Shown here one piece after another: positions 56,125 to 64,000 of a stretch of DNA of 64,000 nucleotides (its first letter is position 1; every line of letters starts with the position of its first letter). The notes below the pieces were generated by a model. The model saw only the letters and a list, made by a program, of their open reading frames with translations, searched no databases and had not been told where the DNA came from. The translations under genes and the position numbers were made by a program. This DNA is from Anastrepha obliqua (Eukaryota > Arthropoda > Insecta > Diptera > Tephritidae): the NCBI RefSeq assembly GCF_027943255.1, contig NC_072892.1, positions 124,079,792 through 124,143,791 of the forward strand, read 5' to 3'.

Positions 56125-56402
56125 ATAATATACCCATCCTTAGGCAAATCAAACGCAAAAAGTGGCGATGGATAGGTCACACATTGAGAAAACCACCAGA
56201 TAGCATCACAAGAATGGCATGGGGCTGAACCGGCAAGAGAGCAGAGGTCACGGTCGAACAAAAAACACTTGGAGAAGGTCGATGCTGCACGAACATGGGA
56301 CGATGCAAAAACAACAGCACAGAACCGTGTACGATGGAAGAGTTTTGTCGAGGCGCTATGCTCCCAAGAGGAGTAAACAAGGAAAAAAAGAAAAGATAAT
56401 AT
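56125..56402 (+). pseudogene. LINE 3' end (GHTLR family)
   Basis: [20 protein letters not shown], then WNRQESRGHGRTKNTWRRSM-like text (56200-56290, one frameshift at about 56225) and RWKSFVEALCSQEE-like text ending in a stop at about 56385. It closes in an AT repeat (AATATATATACG). Last ~280 bases of the family at 47100-48475. Confidence 0.78.
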
Positions 56403-56429
56403 ATATACGAGGAACGATGCGGTGAGGTA

Positions 56430-57350
56430 CATTAGTCACACTTCAAAAAGTGTATTTGCAGATTAAGTTTTGACTTGAAAGTCGCTCGTGAGAATATATG
56501 AAAATTTTTACAAATTCGGCTAGACTGCCTTATACAATGAGTAAGCGAATGATTACGACTAAAACTGGTCTTGAGATAAGGTAAATGGAACATATAGCTG
56601 AGTCCAAGGTTACGAGTAGGACAATTGAAAAGTATTAGCTCCAGTAAGCAGCGGCATTTGATGTAATTCGTGACTATGCCCCTTTTACTTTTACTGCAAA
56701 AACTTCCCCAGGCATTTCGCATTTCTAATGTTGGCAATGCTAACAAAATACAACTAATTTTCTATGCAGGCAAACTACAAAACCAACGAAGGGAATGAAT
56801 GGCAAATCTAGTGAAATGTTTCTGAATTCTTAAAGATGAACCCATATACAAGTGGAATGACTCATAGATAATGCTGCTGTTTTCGACGTTTGGTCGAAAA
56901 AGAGAAAAATAAAAAATTCTTCAGCATAGAGAGATCCTAGAACTCCTTTGAATCCCTTTGCAAAATCAGAATCTATATCTACATCTAGATATATATCTAG
57001 ACTTAGCAACCATAAAGTCTGTATGTTTAGAAAACTACACATCCCATATAAATATAACCGCCAAGGCTTTCTTTTCACAAATTTTTGTGAGGGAGGTAGT
57101 GCCCAACTTGTAATCGAAATCAATCGCAACTTTGCATTTACTAAAGCCCAAGCGCTGGCATTTAGCACTATTAAGAGATAACTCAAAAAGTTATCGTTGC
57201 ACCTCTTGAAGTCTTATGCAGTCAGCTACGTTCTCTATACGACTGTAAATCTTTGAGTCATCTGCATACATCAAACAACGCCATATCAAAAAAATGTCTG
57301 CAATATCATTAACAAAGATTAGGAAAAGTAATTGCCCAAGATTTTTTCAT
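56430..57350 (-). pseudogene. LINE reverse transcriptase relic with YADD, to C-terminus
   Basis: Minus strand. At about 57345-57150: LGQLLFLIFVNDIADIF, LMYADDSKIYSRIENVADC and LNSAKCQRLGFSK, i.e. the GPLLF..FINDI, YADD and LN..KC blocks of a jockey/CR1-like polymerase. Downstream the thumb region is scrambled (56830-57180). At 56746-56432 the C-terminus is legible: NCPTRNLGLSYMFHLPYLKT, SFSRNHSLTHCIRQSSRICK. All three catalytic blocks are incomplete. Confidence 0.72.
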
Positions 57351-58173
57351 TACTTTTCATAGGCTCATTTACGAGTAGTCTTCAGCTCATCCTGGGAACT
57401 CTTCTTATCACAAATACCTTCTCAAAACACTCTCCGGAAAGGTGAACAGGAGAAAGGGAGTACACTCATATAATACCTGCTACTTACTGTTCGATCTGCT
57501 GAAGGCAGTTTGGCGTGGGCCACACCAGCCAATTAGAGAAGACAGTCAGAAAAAAAAGCATTTGGGATACTCAGATTACCATTATAATTATTATGAATGT
57601 AATTATTGAATTTTCTATTGTACCACTTTCACGGATTCAAATTATTCTTTTGAGTCCAACCTCCTCACTAAAATTTTAGTATTTACCTTATTTTATTGAG
57701 TTTTACATATTTCCTCCTCTAGTAAATTATGTTTACCCAGGTGTTTGTCTCGCTTATGTATCAGTACTGGGAATGATGCCAGCACATATTTACTGGTTTT
57801 ACCTTCCGAGTTGCCTTAATGTATCGAACTCGCTGTCGACGTTACGGATTCCCTTACTTTCTTGAGGCAACAGCGCGACATCTAGTATTTTGATCACTTT
57901 GTTGACATCGGCTTGATTGTTGCCTGCTGTTTTAGCTCAGCCTCCTGCAACTTCTGCGAATATTTTTATGCCCGATGTTGCCACAACCACAGCTTCTTTT
58001 TCCCCACGTCCTTTATGTATTTAAGGGACCGGGCACCATTCCGAACCTATGGAATATCTTACAGTTTCTCTACCTGATTGATTTTATTGATTGGTCAGGA
58101 TTAAGCCGGTGGATTAAGAATAATAGTGGTCCTTGAGGCACATCTAAAGTAACTTTGATGACATCAGCTTTTA
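57351..58173. other. 820 bases without recognisable gene
   Basis: The minus strand at 58030-57830 reads as a run of short open pieces (VVVATSGIKIFAEVAGG, KILDVALLPQESKG) that might belong to the first ORF of the LINE downstream on that strand. I cannot support this firmly. Confidence 0.3.
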
Positions 58174-59452
58174 CAGGCTGAACGATATGAAGTGTTACCT
58201 ATTCAAAACACCATAACTTTTTTGTGTGAAATTAGTTTTTATTGATTTCAAGGACAAAATTGTTCAAAAAGGATTACAATTTTAACATATATTCACTTTA
58301 GCTCGATATGACCACCTTTTGCCTTGACTATAGCCTTCAAACGGTCAAAAAATGAGTTGCATGTTGCACGCATGTGATCTTGAGGTATTTTGGCCCATTC
58401 TCGTATAATCGCTTTTTTCAGCGCATCCATACTAGCATATTTTTTAGTCCTCACCTTGCTCTCCATCGGATTTGCGTCTGGCAAATTCGAAAGTCATTAT
58501 GTGGACGAAATGAAGTTTGGAACATGATTTTTTAACCATTCTTGGTTCACACGAGCTTTATGAGACAGTGCCGAGTCCTATTAGAATATCCATGGTCCAC
58601 GACCGAAATCTTTGCGTGTCCACGGCTCTAAAACATTTTCCCGATAATAATTCGCATTCACTTTGACACCAGGCTCGATAAAAACGATTGGAGAGCGTCC
58701 TTCAGCGGTCACTGCGGCCCAAACCATTACTTGCGATGGGAAATTGCTTCGAGTGGCCATACGTAGGCTAAAATTCTCGTATGAGCGTTCGGTCAAGTAA
58801 ACACGATCGTTTTGAGTGTTTATGAACTGCTCAATTCGGAAATTTTTGTCATCAGAAAACACAATGTTAGGAAATTCGCGATGCTCGTGCAAGCGCAACA
58901 ACTCCTTTGCTCTTTCGCAACGAACTTTTTTTTGCTGGGGTGAAAGATCGTATGCTTTTTGGAACTTGTAAGCCTTGACCTTGAGCTCATTTTTCAATAT
59001 GCGTCGAATGCTATCTTGCGATATTTTCAGCTCTTTGGCCATTTTTCTTCCACTTTGACGTGGATTTCGTTCAAGTCGAGCCTTCACTTTCCGAACCATT
59101 TCTGGCCTTGTTGCGGTTTTTTTTTGGTCCACCTTCATAGCGGTTTGCAATGCTACCAGTATCATTGTAACGTTTCATAGTGCGATGCACAAACATTTTA
59201 TTCACTTTAAGGTGACTGAGCTCACGAACAATGGCTGGCTGTGATTTTCCAGCCAAATATAACGCAATCACACTATTACGTTTGAATTCCATCACAGGAA
59301 AAAAAATTCAACAAAACTGAGACGCAAATGCTTTCGATGCCTTATAAACAATATATTGAACTGCCATTAGAACAATTTTGACGTTGATGTCATGAGGTGT
59401 TTTACAGATACAAGCAGTGTGAAGTTGGTAACACTTCATATCGTTCACCCTG
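58174..59452 (-). mobile_element. maT-type DD37D transposon, nearly full length
   Basis: 1279 bp with TA at 58172-58173 and 59453-59454. 26-base inverted repeats differ at one position: CAGGCTGAACGATATGAAG... on the left and CAGGGTGAACGATATGAAG... on the minus strand at the right, then TGTTACC in both. The best-preserved DNA transposon of the window by length and ends. The transposase is closely spaced inside (58293-59295). Confidence 0.93.
58293..59295 (-). pseudogene. DD37D (maT-like) transposase, few disabling changes
   Basis: Start ATG 59295: MMEFKRNSVIALYLAGKSQP (helix-turn-helix), MKRYNDTGSIANRY. A frameshift at the nine-T run 59117-59125 (poly-A in the coding strand) moves reading to KTATRPEMVRKVKARLERNP, then ISQDSIRRILKNELKVK, FSDDKNFRIEQFINTQNDRV (first Asp), PSQVMVWAAVTAEGRSPIVF and PWTRKDFGRGPWIF. 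Two adjacent stops at 58576-58581 (TAA TAG) replace the two Gln before DSALSHKARVNQEWLK (second Asp). Two more stops and a short deletion hit the third Asp region (NPME, Glu at position 37). C-terminus to 58293. About 340 codons. Confidence 0.9.
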
Positions 59453-59454
59453 TA

Positions 59455-59890
59455 TATTATTATTAAAACGAGTTTATCTTGGTTTTTTATATTTTTCATA
59501 AATTTTTTAAGCAAATTCTTTATTACAAGCAAATTTTCTTGAGTGTAAACTTCTACACCCCCTAAGGTGTGGTCACATTCGCAATTCTTCTGTTCTGCGC
59601 TGACGCAGCCGCCACCACTAAATCAGTTCAGAAAGTAGCGAATGAGAGTAAAATAGACAAAAGCGAAGAGCAGAAAAAGTGCAAACGGGCAGCTACAAAA
59701 TCAAAACCGAAAGTGAAATGAACTAAAGTATACGCAAGCATTACTGCAAATACTCCAATAAACTTGAGCATTTCATGCCGACAGCTTTCATAGGTTCAAC
59801 GAAACTGTTGCCAGCAACAGCAAACTATCAAAGCCCTTCCGCCTCCTTCTTCCGCATGTCCCCATTTATTATTACTTGTTTATTTTTTTA

Positions 59891-59921
<31 letters not shown>

Positions 59922-61072
59922 AGTTTTTTTTCTGCTTTGATATCCAAAAAGCTAAGCTAAAGCTATTTATTGCCTGCCAAGCGCACACATGCGCGCTCGT
60001 TTATGACAGCTCGAAGCAAAGCTGGGCGCTATTGTCTCCTTGCTGCTGCTCCACTAATAACAGCTTTGCGACAAGCGTGCGAACACTTGCCGCCGCCAGT
60101 TAACATGGTTTTTAATGTGCGTGCAAAGTGGCATAAACACATACATACATATAGGCATACATATAGACGCACTCTCTCTCATGTGAGTCACACATATGCA
60201 CGTTTAAGTGGCATTGGATTGTAATAGATAAATATGTATGGGGTCCATATTGACAATAAGACATAACGACATGTGGCAGTAAGAAACGACGACAAGCCCG
60301 ATGTGGCACATATTTAAATCAGACACACGAAATGGATACTTCCGCTCGTTAAGCAGCTGAAAAATTAACTCCGTATTGGGGCAATCATTTCAATGGCGCC
60401 ACACAGCGGCTGGCAGTAAATAAAAATAATTGCTTGTCGCACCCCACCGCTCACCAACGGCGACTAGAGCGCGGAAGAGAGGTATAAACACCCATGTAAG
60501 CACATATGTGTGTGTGTATGTAAATATATAGATGGTGTGGCCTGTGTCAGAGTTTCCGTTGCTCCTGCTGCTGGCCTATCAGCCCACTCGCTGGCTGTTG
60601 TGTTGCGCTCTAAATGGCGTATGCATGATATATGAATATTATAAGCGTTGTTCTAAGCCTTGTCGTCTTCTTGTGTGTGTGTGTGTGTGTATTGCAAGTA
60701 CGTTCACAAAATGATGCATAGCCCACGCGGCTGTTGTGGCTGCTCTGACTGCGGCTGCATGACCGCAGCGTATGATGGCAAGTGCTTCCCCGCTGTCATC
60801 CACCAGGCCGTAGCCACTATTTGTAAGTCTGGAGTCGCTTTTAATCATTTGTGGGCGCGCTGCGTGTTCTACTTGCACTCGGAAGCAAAACTACGTTGAA
60901 ATTTTTATTAAAACGCATGAGATAAAAAATGTATGTATTTATAAATAATAAAAAAAAACAAATATTTAGGGGTATGTTTGGGATCATCGATGTAGTGGCA
61001 ACTTTTGAAATATTTGATTTTAAAAATAGATTTTTTTAAATTAAACTTTATTTTGTACTCTGCTTATACTTA
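59455..61072. other. 1.6 kb without transposon or gene recognised
   Basis: T-rich block at 59883-59935, a (TG)n tract at 60672-60690, balanced base composition elsewhere. 79-codon frames overlap on both strands around 60640-60900; the plus one contains CCGCSDCGC after the TG tract, but neither has a known domain and the overlap suggests chance. Possibly host unique sequence. Confidence 0.4.
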
Positions 61073-61106
61073 TATTGGGTTGGGGAATAAGTTCGTAGCG
61101 TTATAT

Positions 61107-61403
61107 GGCGGCTGCCGCAGCCGAGTGGGTTGGTGCGTGGCTACCATTTGACCAATCTAAGCTCGAATTCCGTGAAGAAGCAAAATGAAGAAAAAGTTTT
61201 TTTCTAAGAGCGGTCGCTCTCCGTCAGGCAATGGCAAAACTCTGAGTGTATTTCGGCCATGAAAAAACTTCTCATAAAAAATATCTGCCGTTTGAAGTCG
61301 GCTTCAAGCTGTAGGTTTCTTCATTTGTAGAACAACAACAAGGCGCAGGCAACAATAGGAGCTCAGCCAATAACCCAAAACGGGTGTAATCGTCAACTAT
61401 ATA
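61107..61403 (+). mobile_element. tRNA-derived SINE inside the mariner
   Basis: Begins GGCGGCTGCCGCAGCCGAG with the A box (CAGCCGAGTGGGTTGGTG); the B box is damaged (GCTCGAATTCCG). The body is complete, including the segment CTCCGTCAGGCAATGGC missing in the 20.2 kb copy, TTTCGGCCATGAAAAAAC and GTCGGCTTCAAGCTG. It ends GGGTGTAATCGTCAACTA with a TA tail (61398-61413). About 300 bp. It starts within 10 bases of the mariner inverted repeat. Confidence 0.85.
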
Positions 61404-61413
61404 TACATATATA

Positions 61414-62349
61414 AACCGTTTTTCAGTAAGAGCGCTTCAACTTTTGAACTTTTTTGAATAAAACACAAACGGTTTGACTTTTTTAACTATTTTTTTTTTT
61501 ATCGAGTTTGAACATATACATTTAAGTATGAAACTCGATTTCTTTTGCATGACCACCGCGTGCACGTTTTACGAAGTCCAATCGTTGAACCCAATTTTCG
61601 ACCACTCTTTTGCATAAATCGGCCGAAATTGCAGCAATTTCGCGTTCAATATTGGCTCTGAGCTCACAAATCGTCGCCGGCTTGTTATTGTAGACCAATG
61701 ACTTCACATAACCCCAAAAAAAATAGTCTAGAGGCGTCAAATCACACGAGCGCGGCGGCCATTCGACGGGTCCATTTCTGGAAATAATGCGCTCATCGAA
61801 CTTACTCTTCAACAAATCAATTGTAGCGTGTGCTGTGTGGCTTGTGGCCTCGTCCTGTTGAAACCACATGTCGTCTAAGTCCATACCATTCAATTGCGGC
61901 CAAAAATAATCGTTTATCATGTCGCGATATCGATTTCCATTCACAGTAACGTGGCGATCGTTCTCGTCAACGAAAAGATATGGGCCAATTACGCCGCCGG
62001 CATGTAAGCCGCACCAAACAGTGATTTTTTCAGGATGCAACGGTGCCTCATGAATCACGTGTGGATTGCTTTCTGCCCAGTAATGCATATTTTGCTTGTT
62101 GACAAAGCCATTGAGCCAAAAGTGAGCTTCATCACTGAAGATGATTTTTCGACTTTAAACTTTCTTAACAGAACACGCATTTTTATAATAAAATTCAATG
62201 ATTTGCAAGCGTTGCTCAAGTGTGTAGCGTTCCATGATGAAATGTATACTATAATGAAGTTTACAAATGACAAGCGAAAAATAAAAAATATTGCGTCGTT
62301 CGCCCTCCCTATCGGAAAAAAGTTGAAGCGCACCTATTGAAAAACGCTT
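61414..62349 (-). mobile_element. rosa-type DD41D transposon inside the mariner
   Basis: TA at 61412-61413 and 62350-62351. Ends: AACCGTTTTTCAGTAAGAGC on the left, AAGCGTTTTTCAATAGGTGC on the minus strand at the right, then GCTTCAAC in both. 936 bp. Same family as 42463-42994, which retains a different part. Coding reads right to left. It inserted either into the mariner or into the SINE tail, since its left border touches the SINE's TA repeat. Confidence 0.9.
61522..62235 (-). pseudogene. DD41D transposase, internally deleted, one stop
   Basis: The best DD41D coding remnant. ATG 62235: MERYTLEQRLQIIEFYYKNA, CSVKKV, TAA at 62155-62157, then in the same frame SRKIIFSDEAHFWLNGFVNK (first Asp), HPEKITVWCGLHAGGVIGPY, VTVNGNRYRDMINDYFWP, MWFQQDEATSHTA (second Asp; family Gly is Glu), RSCDLTPLDYFFWG (third), KPATICELRANIEREIAA, LQRLDFVKRARGGHAKE-like end, stop at 61522. 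Exactly 41 residues between Asp two and three. Only 238 codons because ~130 residues between the N-terminal motif and KIIFSDE are missing. Confidence 0.9.
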
Positions 62350-62356
62350 TATATGA

Positions 62357-63296
62357 GGTCAAAGAAGCTGTGGAGCCAGTTTTTTCCTCGCTTTCCTATC
62401 GAAGGTACGGCCCTTCATATGGTTTGACAGGGAGCGGGAAATATAGTAATCGGTCGCTGCAAGGCCCTGAGAATACGGCGGATGGTGAAGGGCATCCCAT
62501 TCGAGCTCTTGGAGTGCGGCTTTGACGACTTGTGCAACATGGGGCCTGGCGTTGTCGTGAAGTAGTACAGTTTGACCATGTCGATCAGGTCTTTTCAGTC
62601 GAATACCCTTATTTACGCAATGTAGCTGGGCAACGTAGAGCTCCTTGTTGACCGTAGCATTCTTCTCGAGCATTTTCAGTGCACCATGCCCTCCCAGTCT
62701 CATCAAACACATATCATGATCTTCTTTGATTAAGATTCGGCTTGACTCTCGGCTTTGGCGAATCTTCTGGAGGCACCCACTCCTTTCTTTGCGTCACATT
62801 GATACATAGGAACCATTTCACATCTTCCGCTACGATTCTTTACAAAAACCGATGTTTATATATTAACCGCGTGGTGTTCGATGGCGGACGAGATGCTGAG
62901 AATCAATTTGAAGGCGACTTTCTGTGTTTTTTTCGTTGCACTGGTGAGGCACTCAGGCTACCAATTTTGAAGTAAATCTCATCGAGTGAAGGTGATTGAG
63001 AAACGCTTTATGTCCGCAGGTGATTTTTTGCACCAATTCCCTACTGGTTTGGCGACCGTTCTCCTTCAAAAGTGATCTGAGACGTTCTTCAACGAGTTCA
63101 GAAGGTCTTCCGCTGCGGCACAAGTCATAGACGGCAAAGTCGCCATTTTTAAACTATGCAAACCATTTCCGTGCTGTAGGCTCACTTATTACACCTTCTC
63201 CATATGTAGCGCAAATGTCCCGGGCTGCTTCGGCAGCTTTTTGACGATGAAAAGCACATCAGAGTAGGTGTCGAAAATGTTGATTTTTGTCTTCAT
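62357..63296 (-). pseudogene. mellifera-type mariner transposase, broken
   Basis: From about 63296 in shifting frames: NIRHLLLFCFHRQKAAEAAR, ICATYGEGVISEPTARKWFA, LCRSGRPSELVEERL, QTSRELVQKITCGHK, then remains of the first catalytic region (IAEDVKWFLCI) and RKEWV. The last frame (62712-62357) carries RLGGHGALKMLEKNATVNKE, RPDRHGQTVLLHDNARPHV (second Asp), HHPPYSQGLAATDYY (third Asp; 34 residues apart) and LSNHMKGRTFD. The last ~40 residues are absent where the nested DD41D element begins. At least five disabling changes. Confidence 0.87.
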
Positions 63297-63481
63297 GGTA
63301 TTGCATTTCTAAATCTCAAAATAAGTAAGAAATTAAATAACTCAAAAATACAATTGACATAGTTTTGTAGAGCAGAAAGAGTTCTATCGAATAAATACTT
63401 ACCCTTTCGTACATAGCAAAGGAATCTTTGGAAAATAAAATACAACATAAAAACGCTATGAACTTATTCCCCAAACCAATA

Positions 63482-64000
63482 ATTCATTGAAGACCTTTTC
63501 CATATATCTGAATTAATTTAAAAGTGACTTTGATTTATTATTTTTATATACTGTGCAGCCATCTAGCCTAATCAAACAGTTGTGGGCTACTAATAAATTC
63601 TAAAACTGCTGAAGGCTTAATTTCTACGGGAGGAGGACCTATAACCCCGCTCTCCAGGTAATTTAGTCTGCGTCGTGCCACTGCTGTTCTGTTGTTGCTT
63701 GTGCCTCCTTATAGAATCTATAATAATCATCTTCTACCACACCAACTTTTTTATGTTGTAGTTAAGTTTGCCATGTCCTCCTAATAGTTTAATGCTAAGT
63801 TGGGTGTCATTTTTGCTGAGATTTAGGATTACCTCTACCTTTAACGTTCTGGATCAAGTCTTTTTGATTGCCGTATGGGCTCTCCAGTACTCGTTTAGAC
63901 CTCAAGTAAAAAGGCACTTTTGAAGCTGTTATTTACCCCATAGGAAGGTTCAGAACCTATTAAGGGAGTGTTTCCGCACGTTTTCGCTAAAGTGTACGCA
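63482..64000. other. end of window, no gene seen
   Basis: 520 bases without motif or recognised repeat. Confidence 0.4.

Larger units (their letters stand above)
61075..63479 (-). mobile_element. mellifera-type mariner with two nested insertions
   Basis: TA at 61073-61074 and 63480-63481. The left end reads TTGGGTTGGGGAATAAGTTC and the right end on the minus strand TTGGTTTGGGGAATAAGTTC, continuing GTAGCG/ATAGCG: 26 bases, two differences. The element is 2405 bp because a SINE (61107-61403) and a DD41D transposon (61414-62349) sit near its 3' end. Without them about 1.17 kb is left, near mariner size minus a small deletion. The mellifera assignment rests on transposase wording. Confidence 0.9.

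Noticed and set aside
60660..60899. 79-codon cysteine-containing frame (CCGCSDCGC)
   Set aside because: It begins in a TG repeat, overlaps an equally long frame on the other strand and matches no family I know.
1..64000. CRISPR arrays, bacterial operons, LTR retrotransposon or retroviral genes
   Set aside because: No regularly spaced palindromic repeats, no ribosome-binding-site-led gene runs, and no integrase or protease motifs were seen. All polymerase relics are of the non-LTR type.

Overview
This is a stretch of insect nuclear DNA, most likely from a true fruit fly (Diptera, probably Tephritidae). I infer this from AT-rich sequence, a density of decayed Tc1/mariner transposons typical of such flies (mariner DD34D, rosa-type DD41D, maT-type DD37D, Tc1-like), several non-LTR retrotransposon lineages, and a tRNA-derived SINE present seven times. 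The species cannot be named from the sequence alone. I see no convincing host protein-coding exon, no rRNA or tRNA gene, no CRISPR array and no bacterial operon structure. Nearly every open frame with recognisable homology is a piece of a transposase or of a non-LTR reverse transcriptase/RNase H.

Layout. 1-2.2 kb: two mariner remnants and a minus-strand LINE. 2.2-5.4 kb: unassigned. 5.4-7.8 kb: three LINE 3' fragments running into a DD41D transposon that carries a piece of a DD37D element. 9.3-14.1 kb: three mariner fossils, one holding a LINE insertion. 15.2-23.6 kb: LINE ends, five SINE copies, one copy of a ~700-bp unclassified repeat and a DD41D element. 23.6-27.3 kb: a non-repetitive island with CA/CAA/CAG-rich low-complexity patches. 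27.3-31.1 kb: a LINE end, a ~980-bp (GATAGA)n array and the best SINE copy. 32.6-35.5 kb: mariner, Tc1-like and LINE fossils. 36 kb: a near-perfect foldback element. 38.6-41.9 kb: two LINE copies of one family head to tail, the second the longest LINE here (reverse transcriptase plus RNase H). 42.5-46.1 kb: two DD41D elements and the second copy of the ~700-bp repeat. 46.2-52.7 kb: a pile of LINE fragments from at least four lineages. 54.0-55.2 kb: a mariner. 56.1-57.4 kb: LINE ends. 58.2-59.5 kb: an almost complete DD37D element with both inverted repeats. 61.1-63.5 kb: a mellifera-type mariner with a SINE and a DD41D element lodged inside.

The elements do not work together as a pathway. They are autonomous-element wreckage: DNA transposons with TA target duplications and inverted repeats, 5'-truncated LINEs with simple-sequence tails, and SINEs that would have borrowed LINE machinery. 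None of the transposase or reverse-transcriptase genes is intact. The pile-up of nested, truncated elements on both strands without host exons resembles pericentric heterochromatin or a piRNA-type locus; that is inference.

Most unusual items: three DD41D transposons with different ends that share nearly the same internal deletion; a SINE whose 3' module is inverted; a DD41D/DD37D chimera; the nested 61-63.5 kb locus; and an unclassified repeat with a reiterated GCGCCAAAAAGTAGGC motif. I found no clear new biological system.
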